A stretch of 29,847 nt of DNA from contig JBIIHL010000016.1 in assembly GCA_044235825.1 (NCBI GenBank), positions 1 through 29,847 of the forward strand, given 5' to 3'. This stretch comes from CANGYM01 sp044235825. Lineage in GTDB: Bacteria > Pseudomonadota > Alphaproteobacteria > JAJTHO01 > CANGYM01. Position 1 is the stretch's first letter; the number at the start of each line of letters is the position of its first letter. Positions 8,623-17,839 of the stretch are shown here, piece by piece. Under the pieces are notes generated by a model. It was given only the letters and a program-made list of their open reading frames with translations, was not told where the DNA came from and ran no database searches. A program made the position numbers and the translations under genes.

Positions 8623-9600
8623 TCACCACCCCCGATGATACCATAAGGCGCGGAAAAGACTGCGTGTATCGGCCGTGCCCAACCCTGCCAATCCATGGGC
8701 TGTGCCGTGGTCTGGCGATGTGCGCAGGAACGGAAGGCCCAGCGTCACATTCACCGTATGCCAAAAATCCAGCGCCTTGATGGGGCCCAAAACCTGATCG
8801 TGATACATACCCACAATGACATCATAGCGGCCAAGATCCATAAACACCGTATCCGCTGGCAGAGGGCCCTCTATATCCAAGGACAGCTGATCCCTGAGCG
8901 CGGCTAGGGTCGGGATGATGGTGGTTTGCTCTTCCTCCCCCAGATGCCCCCCCTCCCCCGCATGGGGGTTCAGGCCACAGACGGCGATTCTGAGCGGGGA
9001 AAAACGAGAGGATAAATGCTGATTCAGAATGGTGAGTGTTTTGGTTAAACGGGGCTGCGTGACCGCAGCTGGCACCGCCGCAAGGGGGATGTGGATGGTC
9101 AAGGGCACCACCCGCAGGGCCGGCGCATCCAGCATCATCACGGCATCATCAGGGGCCAGACCGCAGAGCGTCGCCAAATAATCCGTATGTCCCATCCCCT
9201 GAAATCCAGATTCATAAAGACTGGCTTTGTGAAGGGGCAAGGTCACCAGAGACGCGGCCAAACCCGCCTGCAGATGCTGCACCGCGATGTTCAGGGCCAA
9301 AAGGGTGGTTTTGGCATACGCAGGCGAAGGCACGCCGATGGTTAAGGCAGACGGACCGAGCAGCGGAAAAACCGGCAGGGCACTCAGAAAAACCGAGGCA
9401 GACTCAGCAGGGTCCTGAAGCGGGTGAATCGGAACGGATAACCCCAAACGGGCCGCCATGGCCCCCACATGATCGGGATGGGCCAACAGATAAAACGGGG
9501 GCAAAGGGCGTTTGTCACGCTGAACCCAAAGACGCAGCAAAATATCGAGCCCCACACCCGTGGGATCCCCGCAGGTGACAACCAGGGGGGCATTTGTCAT
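8623..9600 (-). CDS. pdxA: 4-hydroxythreonine-4-phosphate dehydrogenase PdxA
   Basis: PdxA oxidises 4-phosphohydroxy-threonine with NAD in the DXP-dependent pyridoxal 5'-phosphate pathway. The 325-residue product begins with CGDPTGVGLD, a slightly divergent form of the family's GDPAGIG motif. The substrate-binding pair is His138-Thr139 in MGHTDY, and the three metal-ligand histidines are His170 (LTIHIPL), His213 (NPHAGEGG) and His267 (GMYHDQVL). The C-terminal RTSPDHGTAHGLAG is present. The ATG overlaps the surA stop as ATGA, so the two are translationally coupled. surA-pdxA is a classic pair, often followed by ksgA/rsmA; here no ksgA follows, and rdgB lies convergent instead. Confidence 0.96.
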   Translation of the reverse strand: MTNAPLVVTCGDPTGVGLDILLRLWVQRDKRPLPPFYLLAHPDHVGAMAARLGLSVPIHPLQDPAESASVFLSALPVFPLLGPSALTIGVPSPAYAKTTLLALNIAVQHLQAGLAASLVTLPLHKASLYESGFQGMGHTDYLATLCGLAPDDAVMMLDAPALRVVPLTIHIPLAAVPAAVTQPRLTKTLTILNQHLSSRFSPLRIAVCGLNPHAGEGGHLGEEEQTTIIPTLAALRDQLSLDIEGPLPADTVFMDLGRYDVIVGMYHDQVLGPIKALDFWHTVNVTLGLPFLRTSPDHGTAHGLAGLGTADTRSLFRALWYHRGW

Positions 9601-10847
9601 TGACCAACCCGCACGATGACGGCGTTTTCTCTTTCACGGCGTAACAGTTGCTGGGACAGTTGGGTGGCCCTTTCCGAAAACAGGGCGCGTTTGATATTCT
9701 CCGAATCCGCATCCACCACCGTGTTGACGTATTCCGGATTGCTCTGCTGACACAGGGTCATAAAAACCAGCGTATTGTCCATGGGCATGGGGGGGGTCGT
9801 CTGGCCGATTTTCAATTTCATCACCTGCTCTTGCACAGGTTTGGGCATGCTGCCCACAGAAATGCCGCGGCTGTAACCAGAGGCCGTATAGCCCTTGTCT
9901 TTGGCCAACACTTCGGCAGAGGCACAGTCCTTTACAGTGTCCTTAATCTCTGTTGCCGCAACAACGGCCTTCGCATCATCAACAAAGGGGATGATGGTTT
10001 GAAAAACATCCACCACGGTTTGGTTTTTCAGAACAACGCCCACCAGACGCTGATCATTAACCTTATAAAGTTTATACCCCATCTGGGTGCGAATGGGCTG
10101 GCTGATGGCCCCTTTGTTCAGGAGGGCAATCACTTTTTGAACATCCACGGGCAATTGATCCGCAACAACCCAGCCGATAACGCCCCCACTGGCCGCCGTG
10201 GCACTTTGGGAAAACTGACGGGCCACGCTTTCAAAGCGGGCGCCTTTAACCAATTGATCATACAGCGTCATGGCATTTTTGCGCATCTCGTCTTCTTGCT
10301 GCGGGCTATTCACAAACAACAGGATTTCCGATAAATAGTACTCGGTTTTTCCCTGATTGCGCTCCATGCGGGCCTTGGCAAGGGCAACATCCTCATCAGA
10401 AATCACCATTTGATCCTGATAATTTTTCTGCATCAGCCTTTGCCATCCCAAAGTGGCCACAACCTGTTTTTTTATGGTTGTTTCATCGATGCCTTTTTTG
10501 GCCATCTCAGGCACCAATTGCCCTGGGGCAATGCTGTTGCGCGTTTCGATGGCCGCAAATGTTTTTTTGATATCCGCATCAGGGATGGTGATGTCTTCTC
10601 GTTTGGCGGCTTGGCGCTGGACCTCTTCGTCGATCAACAGTTCCCGCACCTGCTGGCGCAGTTGATCTTTCACACGTTCATCCTCTGGCATTTTCGAGGA
10701 CAGAAAGAGAATACTCAAACGGGTTTCCACATCGTGGGTTGTGATGATGGCATCCCCCACACGGGCAGCGATGCCGGTTTCTGCCTTTGCCAGAGAGAGG
10801 GGAATCATCAACAATCCCAAAAAAAACAGCAACCGCACTTTGACCAT
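9597..10847 (-). CDS. surA: Periplasmic chaperone / peptidyl-prolyl isomerase SurA
   Basis: SurA escorts outer-membrane proteins through the periplasm. The 416-residue product has a signal peptide ending near LAKA, then the SurA N-terminal domain (ARVGDAIITTHDVETRL and following helices). One clear PpiC-type rotamase domain spans about residues 165-265, with EILLFVN, ARQFSQSATAASGG and IGWV. A second, degenerate C-terminal region follows. I chose ATG 10847 rather than an ATG five codons upstream because GAGGGG stands 7 bases before it, the right place for a Shine-Dalgarno. The preceding DUF4340 gene ends about 18 bases upstream of this start and pdxA overlaps the stop. Co-transcription with the ABC-2/GldG-type genes is unusual, since surA more often follows lptD. 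Confidence 0.93.
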   Translation of the reverse strand: MVKVRLLFFLGLLMIPLSLAKAETGIAARVGDAIITTHDVETRLSILFLSSKMPEDERVKDQLRQQVRELLIDEEVQRQAAKREDITIPDADIKKTFAAIETRNSIAPGQLVPEMAKKGIDETTIKKQVVATLGWQRLMQKNYQDQMVISDEDVALAKARMERNQGKTEYYLSEILLFVNSPQQEDEMRKNAMTLYDQLVKGARFESVARQFSQSATAASGGVIGWVVADQLPVDVQKVIALLNKGAISQPIRTQMGYKLYKVNDQRLVGVVLKNQTVVDVFQTIIPFVDDAKAVVAATEIKDTVKDCASAEVLAKDKGYTASGYSRGISVGSMPKPVQEQVMKLKIGQTTPPMPMDNTLVFMTLCQQSNPEYVNTVVDADSENIKRALFSERATQLSQQLLRRERENAVIVRVGQ

Positions 10848-10865
10848 AAAAACGCCCCTCATGAT

Positions 10866-11966
10866 TTATTGTTTTGTTTTCGACGGGGTAAGCGCCGCAG
10901 GATTTTCTGTTTTTGGCAACAGGAACGCCGCGGGATAAGAGGAAATGGAAAACGCCCGCCCTTTCACCTTGGCCTGCAGCTCTGCAATGTCCGATATCAC
11001 CACATCTTTGGGCTGTAAATCCAGAGACCCTGTAAAGGTTTTTGGCTTTTGATTTTGCCAAACCTCAGGGGCTTTGGCGTCGGTGTGTTTGGCCTCGACC
11101 ATGACCCAAACGGATTTTTTTGCGGCATCCTCATACCCTTTTAGGGTGGCGGTGAACCCATCAAAGGTGGTGAAGGTGAGCGTAAAAGCAGGGGTTTGCG
11201 CGTGAAAAGCCTCCGCAGGTCGCATATCTAAAAACGTCAAGCGATCCGACCACTGGCGAAGGATGGACTGGGCCAGAACGTTATCAGCATCCCCCAACGA
11301 ACGACCCTCGGCATCCTGCCAAGTCTGATCAAAAGGGGTTTGGCGTTTGGCTGATCCCTGACGGGTGTTGGTGTTCCAAGAAATCTCTTTTAGGCGAGCA
11401 TCCCCCAGGGTCCACAGCACGGGATCCAAATACGCCTTGGGCTCTTTGGGAAACGACAGGGCCCCACGGGTCCAATACACCGTGTCCTGAAGACGCACAT
11501 AAAGATCAGGATGGGCTGTCCCAGACAGCAGTGTTTCTTCTTTGCCCAGAATCAAGGACAAAAGAGAGTTGCTTCCGCTATACAGAACGATCTCTTGGGC
11601 TTTTGATTTTTCTATTTTAGGATCATTGACATCCAAAGATGCATAATGTTTGGGGTTTTTTGTTTTTTCCTCAACAATTGTTGCCTCTGATAGGGCCATC
11701 AGGGGGCGGCGTACCGTGGAAAACTGGGCGGGAATCCCATCATATCCCGACACAAACCAGGCGCCCTCTTTGCGTTTCAGGATCATTGTTTTGCCAAACT
11801 GGGTTACGGCGATCTGATCCACCGTATTAATGGTTTTGTCTAGGTCAGGGAACAACAAGGGCAGCGTGCCATCATCCTTTGGCTGATGATTCAAGCCAAC
11901 AGCCAAGATCACCCCCACCAGCAGAAGTCCCAAAATCCAATGGACCGCACGCCAACGACCAACCAT
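10866..11966 (-). CDS. DUF4340-domain protein, partner of a GldG-type ABC system
   Basis: The 366-residue protein has one N-terminal membrane segment (about 8-25) and then an extramembrane region. DUF4340-like features are the early VDQIAVTQFGKTMILKRKEG followed by AWFVSGYDG, and repeated beta-rich segments. Genes of this family usually stand beside a GldG-type gene in an ABC-2 transporter cluster, as here, where the fusion gene ends 9 bases upstream. The biochemical role of DUF4340 proteins is not established; an accessory role on the periplasmic face is an inference from topology. AGGGGG lies just ahead of the ATG. No lipobox or catalytic motif is visible. Confidence 0.8.
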   Translation of the reverse strand: MVGRWRAVHWILGLLLVGVILAVGLNHQPKDDGTLPLLFPDLDKTINTVDQIAVTQFGKTMILKRKEGAWFVSGYDGIPAQFSTVRRPLMALSEATIVEEKTKNPKHYASLDVNDPKIEKSKAQEIVLYSGSNSLLSLILGKEETLLSGTAHPDLYVRLQDTVYWTRGALSFPKEPKAYLDPVLWTLGDARLKEISWNTNTRQGSAKRQTPFDQTWQDAEGRSLGDADNVLAQSILRQWSDRLTFLDMRPAEAFHAQTPAFTLTFTTFDGFTATLKGYEDAAKKSVWVMVEAKHTDAKAPEVWQNQKPKTFTGSLDLQPKDVVISDIAELQAKVKGRAFSISSYPAAFLLPKTENPAALTPSKTKQ

Positions 11967-11975
11967 GATGACCCC

Positions 11976-14678
11976 CTAAAACCATCGCAGAGATCGGGAT
12001 TGTCTGAGAATCCCAAAAGCCACCAACGTCACCACAAGAGGCATGACCAAGATATTTAAAAACCACAACCGCTGTTCCAGACGGGATACATCTTGGCGTA
12101 AAGACCGCTGAATCATACGAAGATCTTGACGAAGCGTAAGCAACTTGGCCTGCAGTTCACGGATAACCTTTTCCTGGGCTTCGCTTAGGGTTGTGCCGCT
12201 TTTCATCAGATCATTCAGCTTGGCTTCGGCCAAATCCATTTCTTGGCGTGTTTTTTGTTCTTTGACTTGAAAAGCCTCCTCCGCTTGGCGCTGCAGCGTG
12301 TCCAAAACTGTCAAATTGCGGGTTTTGACGGTGCGTGGCCGTATGGACATAAGCGTGGCATTGCCACTGAGATAACCCAAAGCATTTTGAACAAACGTAC
12401 CATTCTGGGCTGTGGGAATGGCCACGAGTTGGCCCATAACTTTGCCCTTTTGCAGCCAAAAATCATCATACAGCATATCCACATCCGCTGTGGCGATGAT
12501 GGTGGCCGGATGCTGGGACGTTTTGGCAGATTCCTGACGTGGCAGACCAACGGCCCCTGTTTTTGTCGAAGCCTGCCCCCCCTTTTCGATCACAACCGTT
12601 TTGGGGGATGTTGGAGAAGGGGCATCTTTGGGGCTCTCAAGGGGGTTCTGAGCCTCTGGAAAGGCCAGTGTTACCGAACCCTGAATGCGTACGGCCAAGG
12701 AAAAAGGTGTTTTGGTGGGGGAAAAATCGTTCAGCAAACGGGCCACATCCGGTGTTGGACGAATATAGGAAAGATCCATGGCGGCAGAATCCCCACTGCT
12801 GCTGAGCAAAACGGTCTGACGCAACCCTGGTGTGGATAGGGTTTCAAAAGACCCCGCGGATGCCAAGGTAAGGGTGTCCAAATCTGTCATCACCCTGTCA
12901 TCAGAGGCCATTTTAGCCTTGGGCACAGAAAGCCATCCGTAATACGTCAATTCCCGTTCATAGCCACCGACATTCCCCGTGACCCGACGCCCCAGCGCCG
13001 CATCGGCCACAAAATGTTTGTCGTCAAACGTCAGACCCCATGCCTTTAAAAGGCGAGCCAGATCAGGGGAAACATCCCCCGCGGCAGCGGGAGACTGCCC
13101 CTGAGTTTCCACAAAGGGATCCATAAACAGCAAAAGACGACCGCCGGCGGCCACATAACGATCCACAGCTTTTAGGGTTTCTTTGCCTAAACTCTGGGGC
13201 TGAACCAGCATCAAAATATCCGTTTTTTCCGGAATAGCCGTAACGGTGGTGGCCAGCGGATGCAGGGTAAAAAAGGGTTTCAGCTGATCCATGATCATCC
13301 ATGAACGCTGCCCCCCCCGCCCCAAAAGGTCATCGGATTGACCCAAAATAGGAATGGTGGAAAGAACCGCCAAGGTTTTCTGGGCAGGCTGGGTGAGGCG
13401 ATAGAGGGTCTGGGTTAGATCATATTCTAAATAACGCTCGCGCTCTACGGGGAAAAAGGGAATGATTTCACGACCTTCACCCCCTGCGGTGGCCACCAAA
13501 CCCAAATACAATTTTTCCCCTGTGGAGGCAGGAATGCCTTTCAGGCCGATGCTGATGGCCTCGTCTTCATGATCGGAAAACGGTGTGGGGTTATAAACAG
13601 AAACCTTTAGCTTTCCGTGGGAAAGATCCTGATAGGTTTTAAGAATCTCGAAAATCCGATCAGCAAAAACCCCATATTGCGGGGCCTGCTGCCCCAAAGC
13701 ACGGGAATAATACAGGCGAACCGTAACGGGCTCTGACAAGGACGACACAATGGTGCGCGTGCCATCGGACAGGGTGTAAAGACCTTCCTCTGTCGTATCC
13801 AGAAACCAAGATTTTCCAACCGTCATGTGAACCCCAAACAACAGCACGAGTCCGGCCATCACATACATCGCCACAGACGCCGATGAACGATCCGAGGACG
13901 CTGGCAAGGGGCGTTGGCGAATCTTCGCCATCATCATGATGTCGCCACCTTTTTCTTTCTTTTCAATCATCACAGCAGCCAAAAAGACAAAAAGGGCACT
14001 GATGATGAACACATTCGCCACATCCCCCAAATAAAAGACCCCCCGCGTCCAATTTTCAAAGGCAGCGATTAACGAAAGGCGCGAGAGAAAATCCATCAAA
14101 CCGTCTGGCGCCCAAGCGGCAAAAGAGGTCAACACCACCGGTGTGCCCATTACCAAAAAGAAAAAACACAGCGCCGCCGACGACACAAACGCAACCACCT
14201 GATTTTTTGTCAAGCTGGAGCAAAAAAGACCCATGGCCGCAAACTGAGCCCCCACCAAAAAAGCCCCCACATAACCGCTGAGGATCACACCAAAATCGGG
14301 ATCCCCCAGATAGAAAACGGTCAGAACCAACGGAAACGTCAAAAACAACGTGACGGCCAAAAAAACCAGAACACTAAAATACTTGGCGCAGTTTGCCCGA
14401 AAGGTCGAAAGCGGAAGGGTCAACAGCAGCTCTAGCGTGCCGCGCCCGCGCTCTTCGGACCATAATCCCATGGTTAGGGCGGGGATGAACAACAAAAATA
14501 ACCACGGCAAAAATTGAAAAAAGGCGTTTAAATCCGCCCGATTAGCGCCCAAAAAATCCCCAAGAAAAAACGTCAAAGCCCCCGATAAGATAAAAAACAG
14601 CACCATGAAAACATAGGCGACGGGGGTTAGAAAAAAACGATACAACTCCCGCTTAATAAGGGTCCTTGTCACAGACAT
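11976..14678 (-). CDS. ABC-2 permease fused to GldG-type auxiliary protein (GldF-GldG fusion)
   Basis: A single frame of about 900 residues joins two proteins that are usually separate. Residues 1 to about 245 form an ABC-2 permease of GldF type, with about six hydrophobic segments and the family hallmark SEERGRGTLELLLTLPLS after the second. After KEKGGDIMMMAKIR the GldG part begins. It has a membrane segment (VAMYVMAGLVLLFG), an extracytoplasmic domain with LYTLSDGTRTIVSSL and RLYYS, a long soluble region, a Glu/Lys/Arg/Gln-rich coiled coil near the C-terminus and a final membrane segment. The start at 14678 is preferred over one 27 codons upstream because AAAGGA precedes it. Such systems need an ATPase subunit, and none is encoded nearby. 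What it moves, or whether it moves anything, is unknown. Confidence 0.85.
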   Translation of the reverse strand: MSVTRTLIKRELYRFFLTPVAYVFMVLFFILSGALTFFLGDFLGANRADLNAFFQFLPWLFLLFIPALTMGLWSEERGRGTLELLLTLPLSTFRANCAKYFSVLVFLAVTLFLTFPLVLTVFYLGDPDFGVILSGYVGAFLVGAQFAAMGLFCSSLTKNQVVAFVSSAALCFFFLVMGTPVVLTSFAAWAPDGLMDFLSRLSLIAAFENWTRGVFYLGDVANVFIISALFVFLAAVMIEKKEKGGDIMMMAKIRQRPLPASSDRSSASVAMYVMAGLVLLFGVHMTVGKSWFLDTTEEGLYTLSDGTRTIVSSLSEPVTVRLYYSRALGQQAPQYGVFADRIFEILKTYQDLSHGKLKVSVYNPTPFSDHEDEAISIGLKGIPASTGEKLYLGLVATAGGEGREIIPFFPVERERYLEYDLTQTLYRLTQPAQKTLAVLSTIPILGQSDDLLGRGGQRSWMIMDQLKPFFTLHPLATTVTAIPEKTDILMLVQPQSLGKETLKAVDRYVAAGGRLLLFMDPFVETQGQSPAAAGDVSPDLARLLKAWGLTFDDKHFVADAALGRRVTGNVGGYERELTYYGWLSVPKAKMASDDRVMTDLDTLTLASAGSFETLSTPGLRQTVLLSSSGDSAAMDLSYIRPTPDVARLLNDFSPTKTPFSLAVRIQGSVTLAFPEAQNPLESPKDAPSPTSPKTVVIEKGGQASTKTGAVGLPRQESAKTSQHPATIIATADVDMLYDDFWLQKGKVMGQLVAIPTAQNGTFVQNALGYLSGNATLMSIRPRTVKTRNLTVLDTLQRQAEEAFQVKEQKTRQEMDLAEAKLNDLMKSGTTLSEAQEKVIRELQAKLLTLRQDLRMIQRSLRQDVSRLEQRLWFLNILVMPLVVTLVAFGILRQSRSLRWF
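13931..13951 (-). promoter_or_regulatory. Internal Shine-Dalgarno and triple ATG at the GldF-GldG junction
   Basis: On the minus strand AAGGTGG (13951-13945) stands 7 bases before three consecutive in-frame ATG codons (13937, 13934, 13931), exactly where the permease ends and the GldG-like part begins. This looks like a relic or a working second start, giving a separate GldG product of about 653 residues in addition to the fusion. Confidence 0.5.
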
Positions 14679-14872
14679 GACGACGCGATCCTTTCGTTGG
14701 ACTCTCGTTGCTTGAGGCTTAGCGGCTGCATCTTTCCACAAAATCCTTAAGAAGAGCAAGGGATTTTTTGATTTTAAATGCCGTTTTCACCTTCCCTGCG
14801 CCCCGTTATCCGGCATGACAACGCACCTTAGGGGGCGGTAAGGTTCGGTGATATTTTTTTTCGTTTTTCACT

Positions 14873-14899
14873 TTTGTTTCAAAACAAAGGTGCTATGGT
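14873..14899 (+). promoter_or_regulatory. Candidate extended -10 promoter and palindromic operator upstream of sucA
   Basis: The perfect inverted repeat TTTGTTT-CA-AAACAAA spans 14873-14888. Immediately after it TGCTATGGT (14891-14899) fits an extended -10 (TG-n-TATGGT). No convincing -35 is seen. A regulator bound to the palindrome would sit in the -35 region, so it could act as activator or repressor. The remainder of the gap 14679-14932 shows no clear promoter for the minus-strand operon. Confidence 0.3.
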
Positions 14900-14932
14900 T
14901 TCTATCCCTTTATTCTGTGTGATGGATTGATT

Positions 14933-17833
14933 ATGACGCTGTCCTCTCTTTCGTTTCTTTCCAATGCCAATCCGGCATTTTTGCAGTCGCTGTATGAAAC
15001 CTATAGCAAAAATCCGGATGCTGTGGATGCTTCGTGGCGGGCGCTGTTTGATGAATGGCGGGATGACGTAGCCGCCAACAATAATCTTTCGCCGTCTTGG
15101 GGCAGCAAGCTGACCATCAAAGACGAGGATCTGGACGTCCCCACACCCGTTGCCGCCAAAAAAGACGCCAAAGACAAACACGCCCCAGCCGATAAAAACG
15201 CCCCTGCCCTGCCCGTTGATGCGGTGACGCGGGATGAGGCTGAGGCCATGGCCCATGATTCCATCCGCGCCCTGATGTTGATTCGGGCGTACCGCGCGTG
15301 TGGCCATTTTCTGGCCAAGCTGGATCCTCTGAACCTGACTGAAACCGCCCAACATCCTGAGCTGGATTATCGCAGCTATGGCTTTTCTGAAGCCGATTTG
15401 GATCGCCCCATTCATTTAAACAATGTTCTGGGCCTGAGTAAGCCCACCCTGCGGCAGATCATATCCGTGTTGCAGCAAACGTATTGCGGCACCATTGGCT
15501 TTGAATTCATGCACATTCAGGATCCCGCGGCCAAATCGTGGCTGCAAGAGCGTATCGAGGGCACCCAGTATCAAAACCTGTTTTCCCCCGAAGAAAAAAA
15601 AGAGATTTTGCACGATTTAACCCGCGCCGAAGGGTTTGAAAAATACCTGCACCTGAAATACACGGGCACCAAGCGTTTTGGTCTGGACGGCGGGGAAAGT
15701 GTCATTGCGGCGCTGGAGGGGGCCCTGAAAACCTCTGCCAAGCTGGGCACGAAAGAGGTCGTTTTGGGCATGGCCCACCGTGGCCGTTTAAACGTTCTGG
15801 CCAACATTATGGATAAACCCATGGTGAAAATGTTTTCCGAATTTCAGGGCAATGCCGCCCACCCTGATGATGTTCAGGGGTCAGGGGATGTAAAATACCA
15901 TTTGGGAACATCGGTGGATCGCCAGATTGCGGGCCAGAGCGTTCACCTGTCCTTAACCGCCAACCCGTCGCATTTAGAGGCGGTGAATCCGGTGGTGGTG
16001 GGTAAAGTTCGCGCCAAACAGGCCCTGCGCGGGGATACGGACCGCAAGCAGGCCATGGCCATTTTGCTGCACGGGGATGCGGCCTTTGCGGGTCAGGGTT
16101 TGGTGCCTGAAACCATTGGCCTGTCAGAGCTGAAAGGCTATCGCACGGGGGGCACGCTGCATTTTATTGTCAATAACCAGATTGGGTTTACGACATCCCC
16201 CAGCTATGCGCGGTCAACCCCCTATTCCACCGATGTGGCGCAGATGATCAAAAGCCCGATTTTCCATGTGAATGGGGATGATCCTGAGGCCGTGGTGTGG
16301 GTGTCCCGTCTGGCCGAGGAATTCCGCCAGACCTTTGCCAAAGATGTTGTGGTGGATGTGCTGTGTTATCGGCGTTTTGGGCACAACGAAAGTGACGAGC
16401 CGGCCTTTACCCAGCCCAAGATGTATAACAAAATTGCCAAGCAACCCTCTACCCGCACGCTGTATGCCCAAAAACTAGCCGACCAAGGGGTTATCCCCGC
16501 TGCGGAGGCCGAGGGCATGATTGCCGCCTATAACGCGCGAATGGACAGCGCGTTTGAGGACAGCAAAACCTTTAAAACCAGCAAAGCCGACTGGCTGGAG
16601 GGGGCATGGACAGGTCTGGATGCCGCCAAAGATCCCGAGGATCGCAAGGGCAACACTGCTGTATCTTTGGAAACCTTAAAAGAGGTGGGCAAGGCCCTCG
16701 TGACGGTCCCCGCAACCTTTGATTTAAACCCCAAAATCAAACGCCAGATGCAGGCCAAGGCGGCCATGTTTGAAACCGGCGAAGGCTTTGACTGGGCCAC
16801 GGCGGAGGCTTTGGCCTTTGGGACGCTGCTGCTGGATGGGCACAGTGTGCGCCTGTCGGGTCAGGATTGCGGGCGGGGGACCTTTTCCCAGCGTCACGCC
16901 GTTTTGCATGATCAAACCAATGAAGATCGCTATTTGCCCGTGAATCATATCCAAAGCGTTCAGGCGCAGGCGGACATCATTGACAGCCCGCTGGCGGAGG
17001 CGTCTGTTTTGGGTTTTGATTATGGGTATTCGCTGGCCGATCCCAAAACATTGGTGTTGTGGGAGGCCCAATTCGGCGATTTCGTCAACGGCGCCCAGGT
17101 CATTATTGATCAATTTATTTCCTCCGCCGAGTCCAAATGGCTGCGGATGTGTGGTTTGGTGATGTTGCTGCCCCACGGGTTCGAGGGACAGGGGCCAGAG
17201 CATTCCTCCGCCCGTTTAGAGCGGTTTTTACAGGCCTGCGCCGAGGATAATATGCAGGTGGCCAACTGCAGCACGCCCGCCAATTATTTTCATATTCTGC
17301 GCCGCCAGATGCGCCGGAATTTCCGCAAGCCTTTGATTTTGATGACCCCAAAATCGCTGCTGCGGCATAAATTGTGCGTCTCGTCCTTGGCGGATATGGG
17401 GCCCAATACGTCGTTTCACCGTGTGTTGCCGGATACCGAAAAAACCATGCTGGCCGATCACAAAATCCGCCGTGTGGTCCTGTGTTCGGGCAAGGTGTAT
17501 TATGATCTGTATGAAGCCCGCGCAGCCCAAACCATACGGGATGTGGCGTTGGTGCGTGTGGAGCAGTTTTATCCCTTTCCCCACAACAGTTTAAAAGCCA
17601 ACCTGTCCCGTTACCCCAACGCCGATGTGATCTGGTGTCAGGAAGAGCCGGAAAACATGGGCGCGTGGACCTTTTTGGATCGCCGTCTGGAGGGTGTTTT
17701 CACTGAGATTAAGCACAAAACCAAACGTCCCCGTTATGTGGGGCGGCCTGCGGCGGCCTCCCCCGCGGTGGGCACGGTGGCGCAGCATAATCAGCAGCAA
17801 CAGGCCTTGGTGGCGGAGGCGCTTTCGAAGTAA
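14933..17833 (+). CDS. sucA: 2-oxoglutarate dehydrogenase E1 component
   Basis: SucA is the thiamine-diphosphate-dependent E1 of the 2-oxoglutarate dehydrogenase complex in the TCA cycle. The 966-residue product has the N-terminal E2-interaction segment (NANPAFLQSLYETY, then SWRALFDEW), a Lys/Ala/Pro-rich spacer (about 70-90), and GMAHRGRLNVLANI near residue 280. It also has VKYHLGTS, the ThDP/metal-binding GDAAFAGQG and IVNNQIGFTT, plus the C-terminal QEEPENMGAW. I chose ATG 14933; TTG 14927 is in frame but less likely, and an ATG at 14922 is out of frame and stops after two codons. The E2 gene sucB, the usual neighbour, does not follow; a HEPN-MNT pair begins 6 bases downstream. Confidence 0.97.
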   Translation: MTLSSLSFLSNANPAFLQSLYETYSKNPDAVDASWRALFDEWRDDVAANNNLSPSWGSKLTIKDEDLDVPTPVAAKKDAKDKHAPADKNAPALPVDAVTRDEAEAMAHDSIRALMLIRAYRACGHFLAKLDPLNLTETAQHPELDYRSYGFSEADLDRPIHLNNVLGLSKPTLRQIISVLQQTYCGTIGFEFMHIQDPAAKSWLQERIEGTQYQNLFSPEEKKEILHDLTRAEGFEKYLHLKYTGTKRFGLDGGESVIAALEGALKTSAKLGTKEVVLGMAHRGRLNVLANIMDKPMVKMFSEFQGNAAHPDDVQGSGDVKYHLGTSVDRQIAGQSVHLSLTANPSHLEAVNPVVVGKVRAKQALRGDTDRKQAMAILLHGDAAFAGQGLVPETIGLSELKGYRTGGTLHFIVNNQIGFTTSPSYARSTPYSTDVAQMIKSPIFHVNGDDPEAVVWVSRLAEEFRQTFAKDVVVDVLCYRRFGHNESDEPAFTQPKMYNKIAKQPSTRTLYAQKLADQGVIPAAEAEGMIAAYNARMDSAFEDSKTFKTSKADWLEGAWTGLDAAKDPEDRKGNTAVSLETLKEVGKALVTVPATFDLNPKIKRQMQAKAAMFETGEGFDWATAEALAFGTLLLDGHSVRLSGQDCGRGTFSQRHAVLHDQTNEDRYLPVNHIQSVQAQADIIDSPLAEASVLGFDYGYSLADPKTLVLWEAQFGDFVNGAQVIIDQFISSAESKWLRMCGLVMLLPHGFEGQGPEHSSARLERFLQACAEDNMQVANCSTPANYFHILRRQMRRNFRKPLILMTPKSLLRHKLCVSSLADMGPNTSFHRVLPDTEKTMLADHKIRRVVLCSGKVYYDLYEARAAQTIRDVALVRVEQFYPFPHNSLKANLSRYPNADVIWCQEEPENMGAWTFLDRRLEGVFTEIKHKTKRPRYVGRPAAASPAVGTVAQHNQQQQALVAEALSK

Positions 17834-17839
17834 CGATCC

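Noticed and set aside
9648..10334. Plus-strand open frame of 228 codons inside surA
   Set aside because: It is antisense to SurA, His/Gly/Gln-rich, without recognisable domains.
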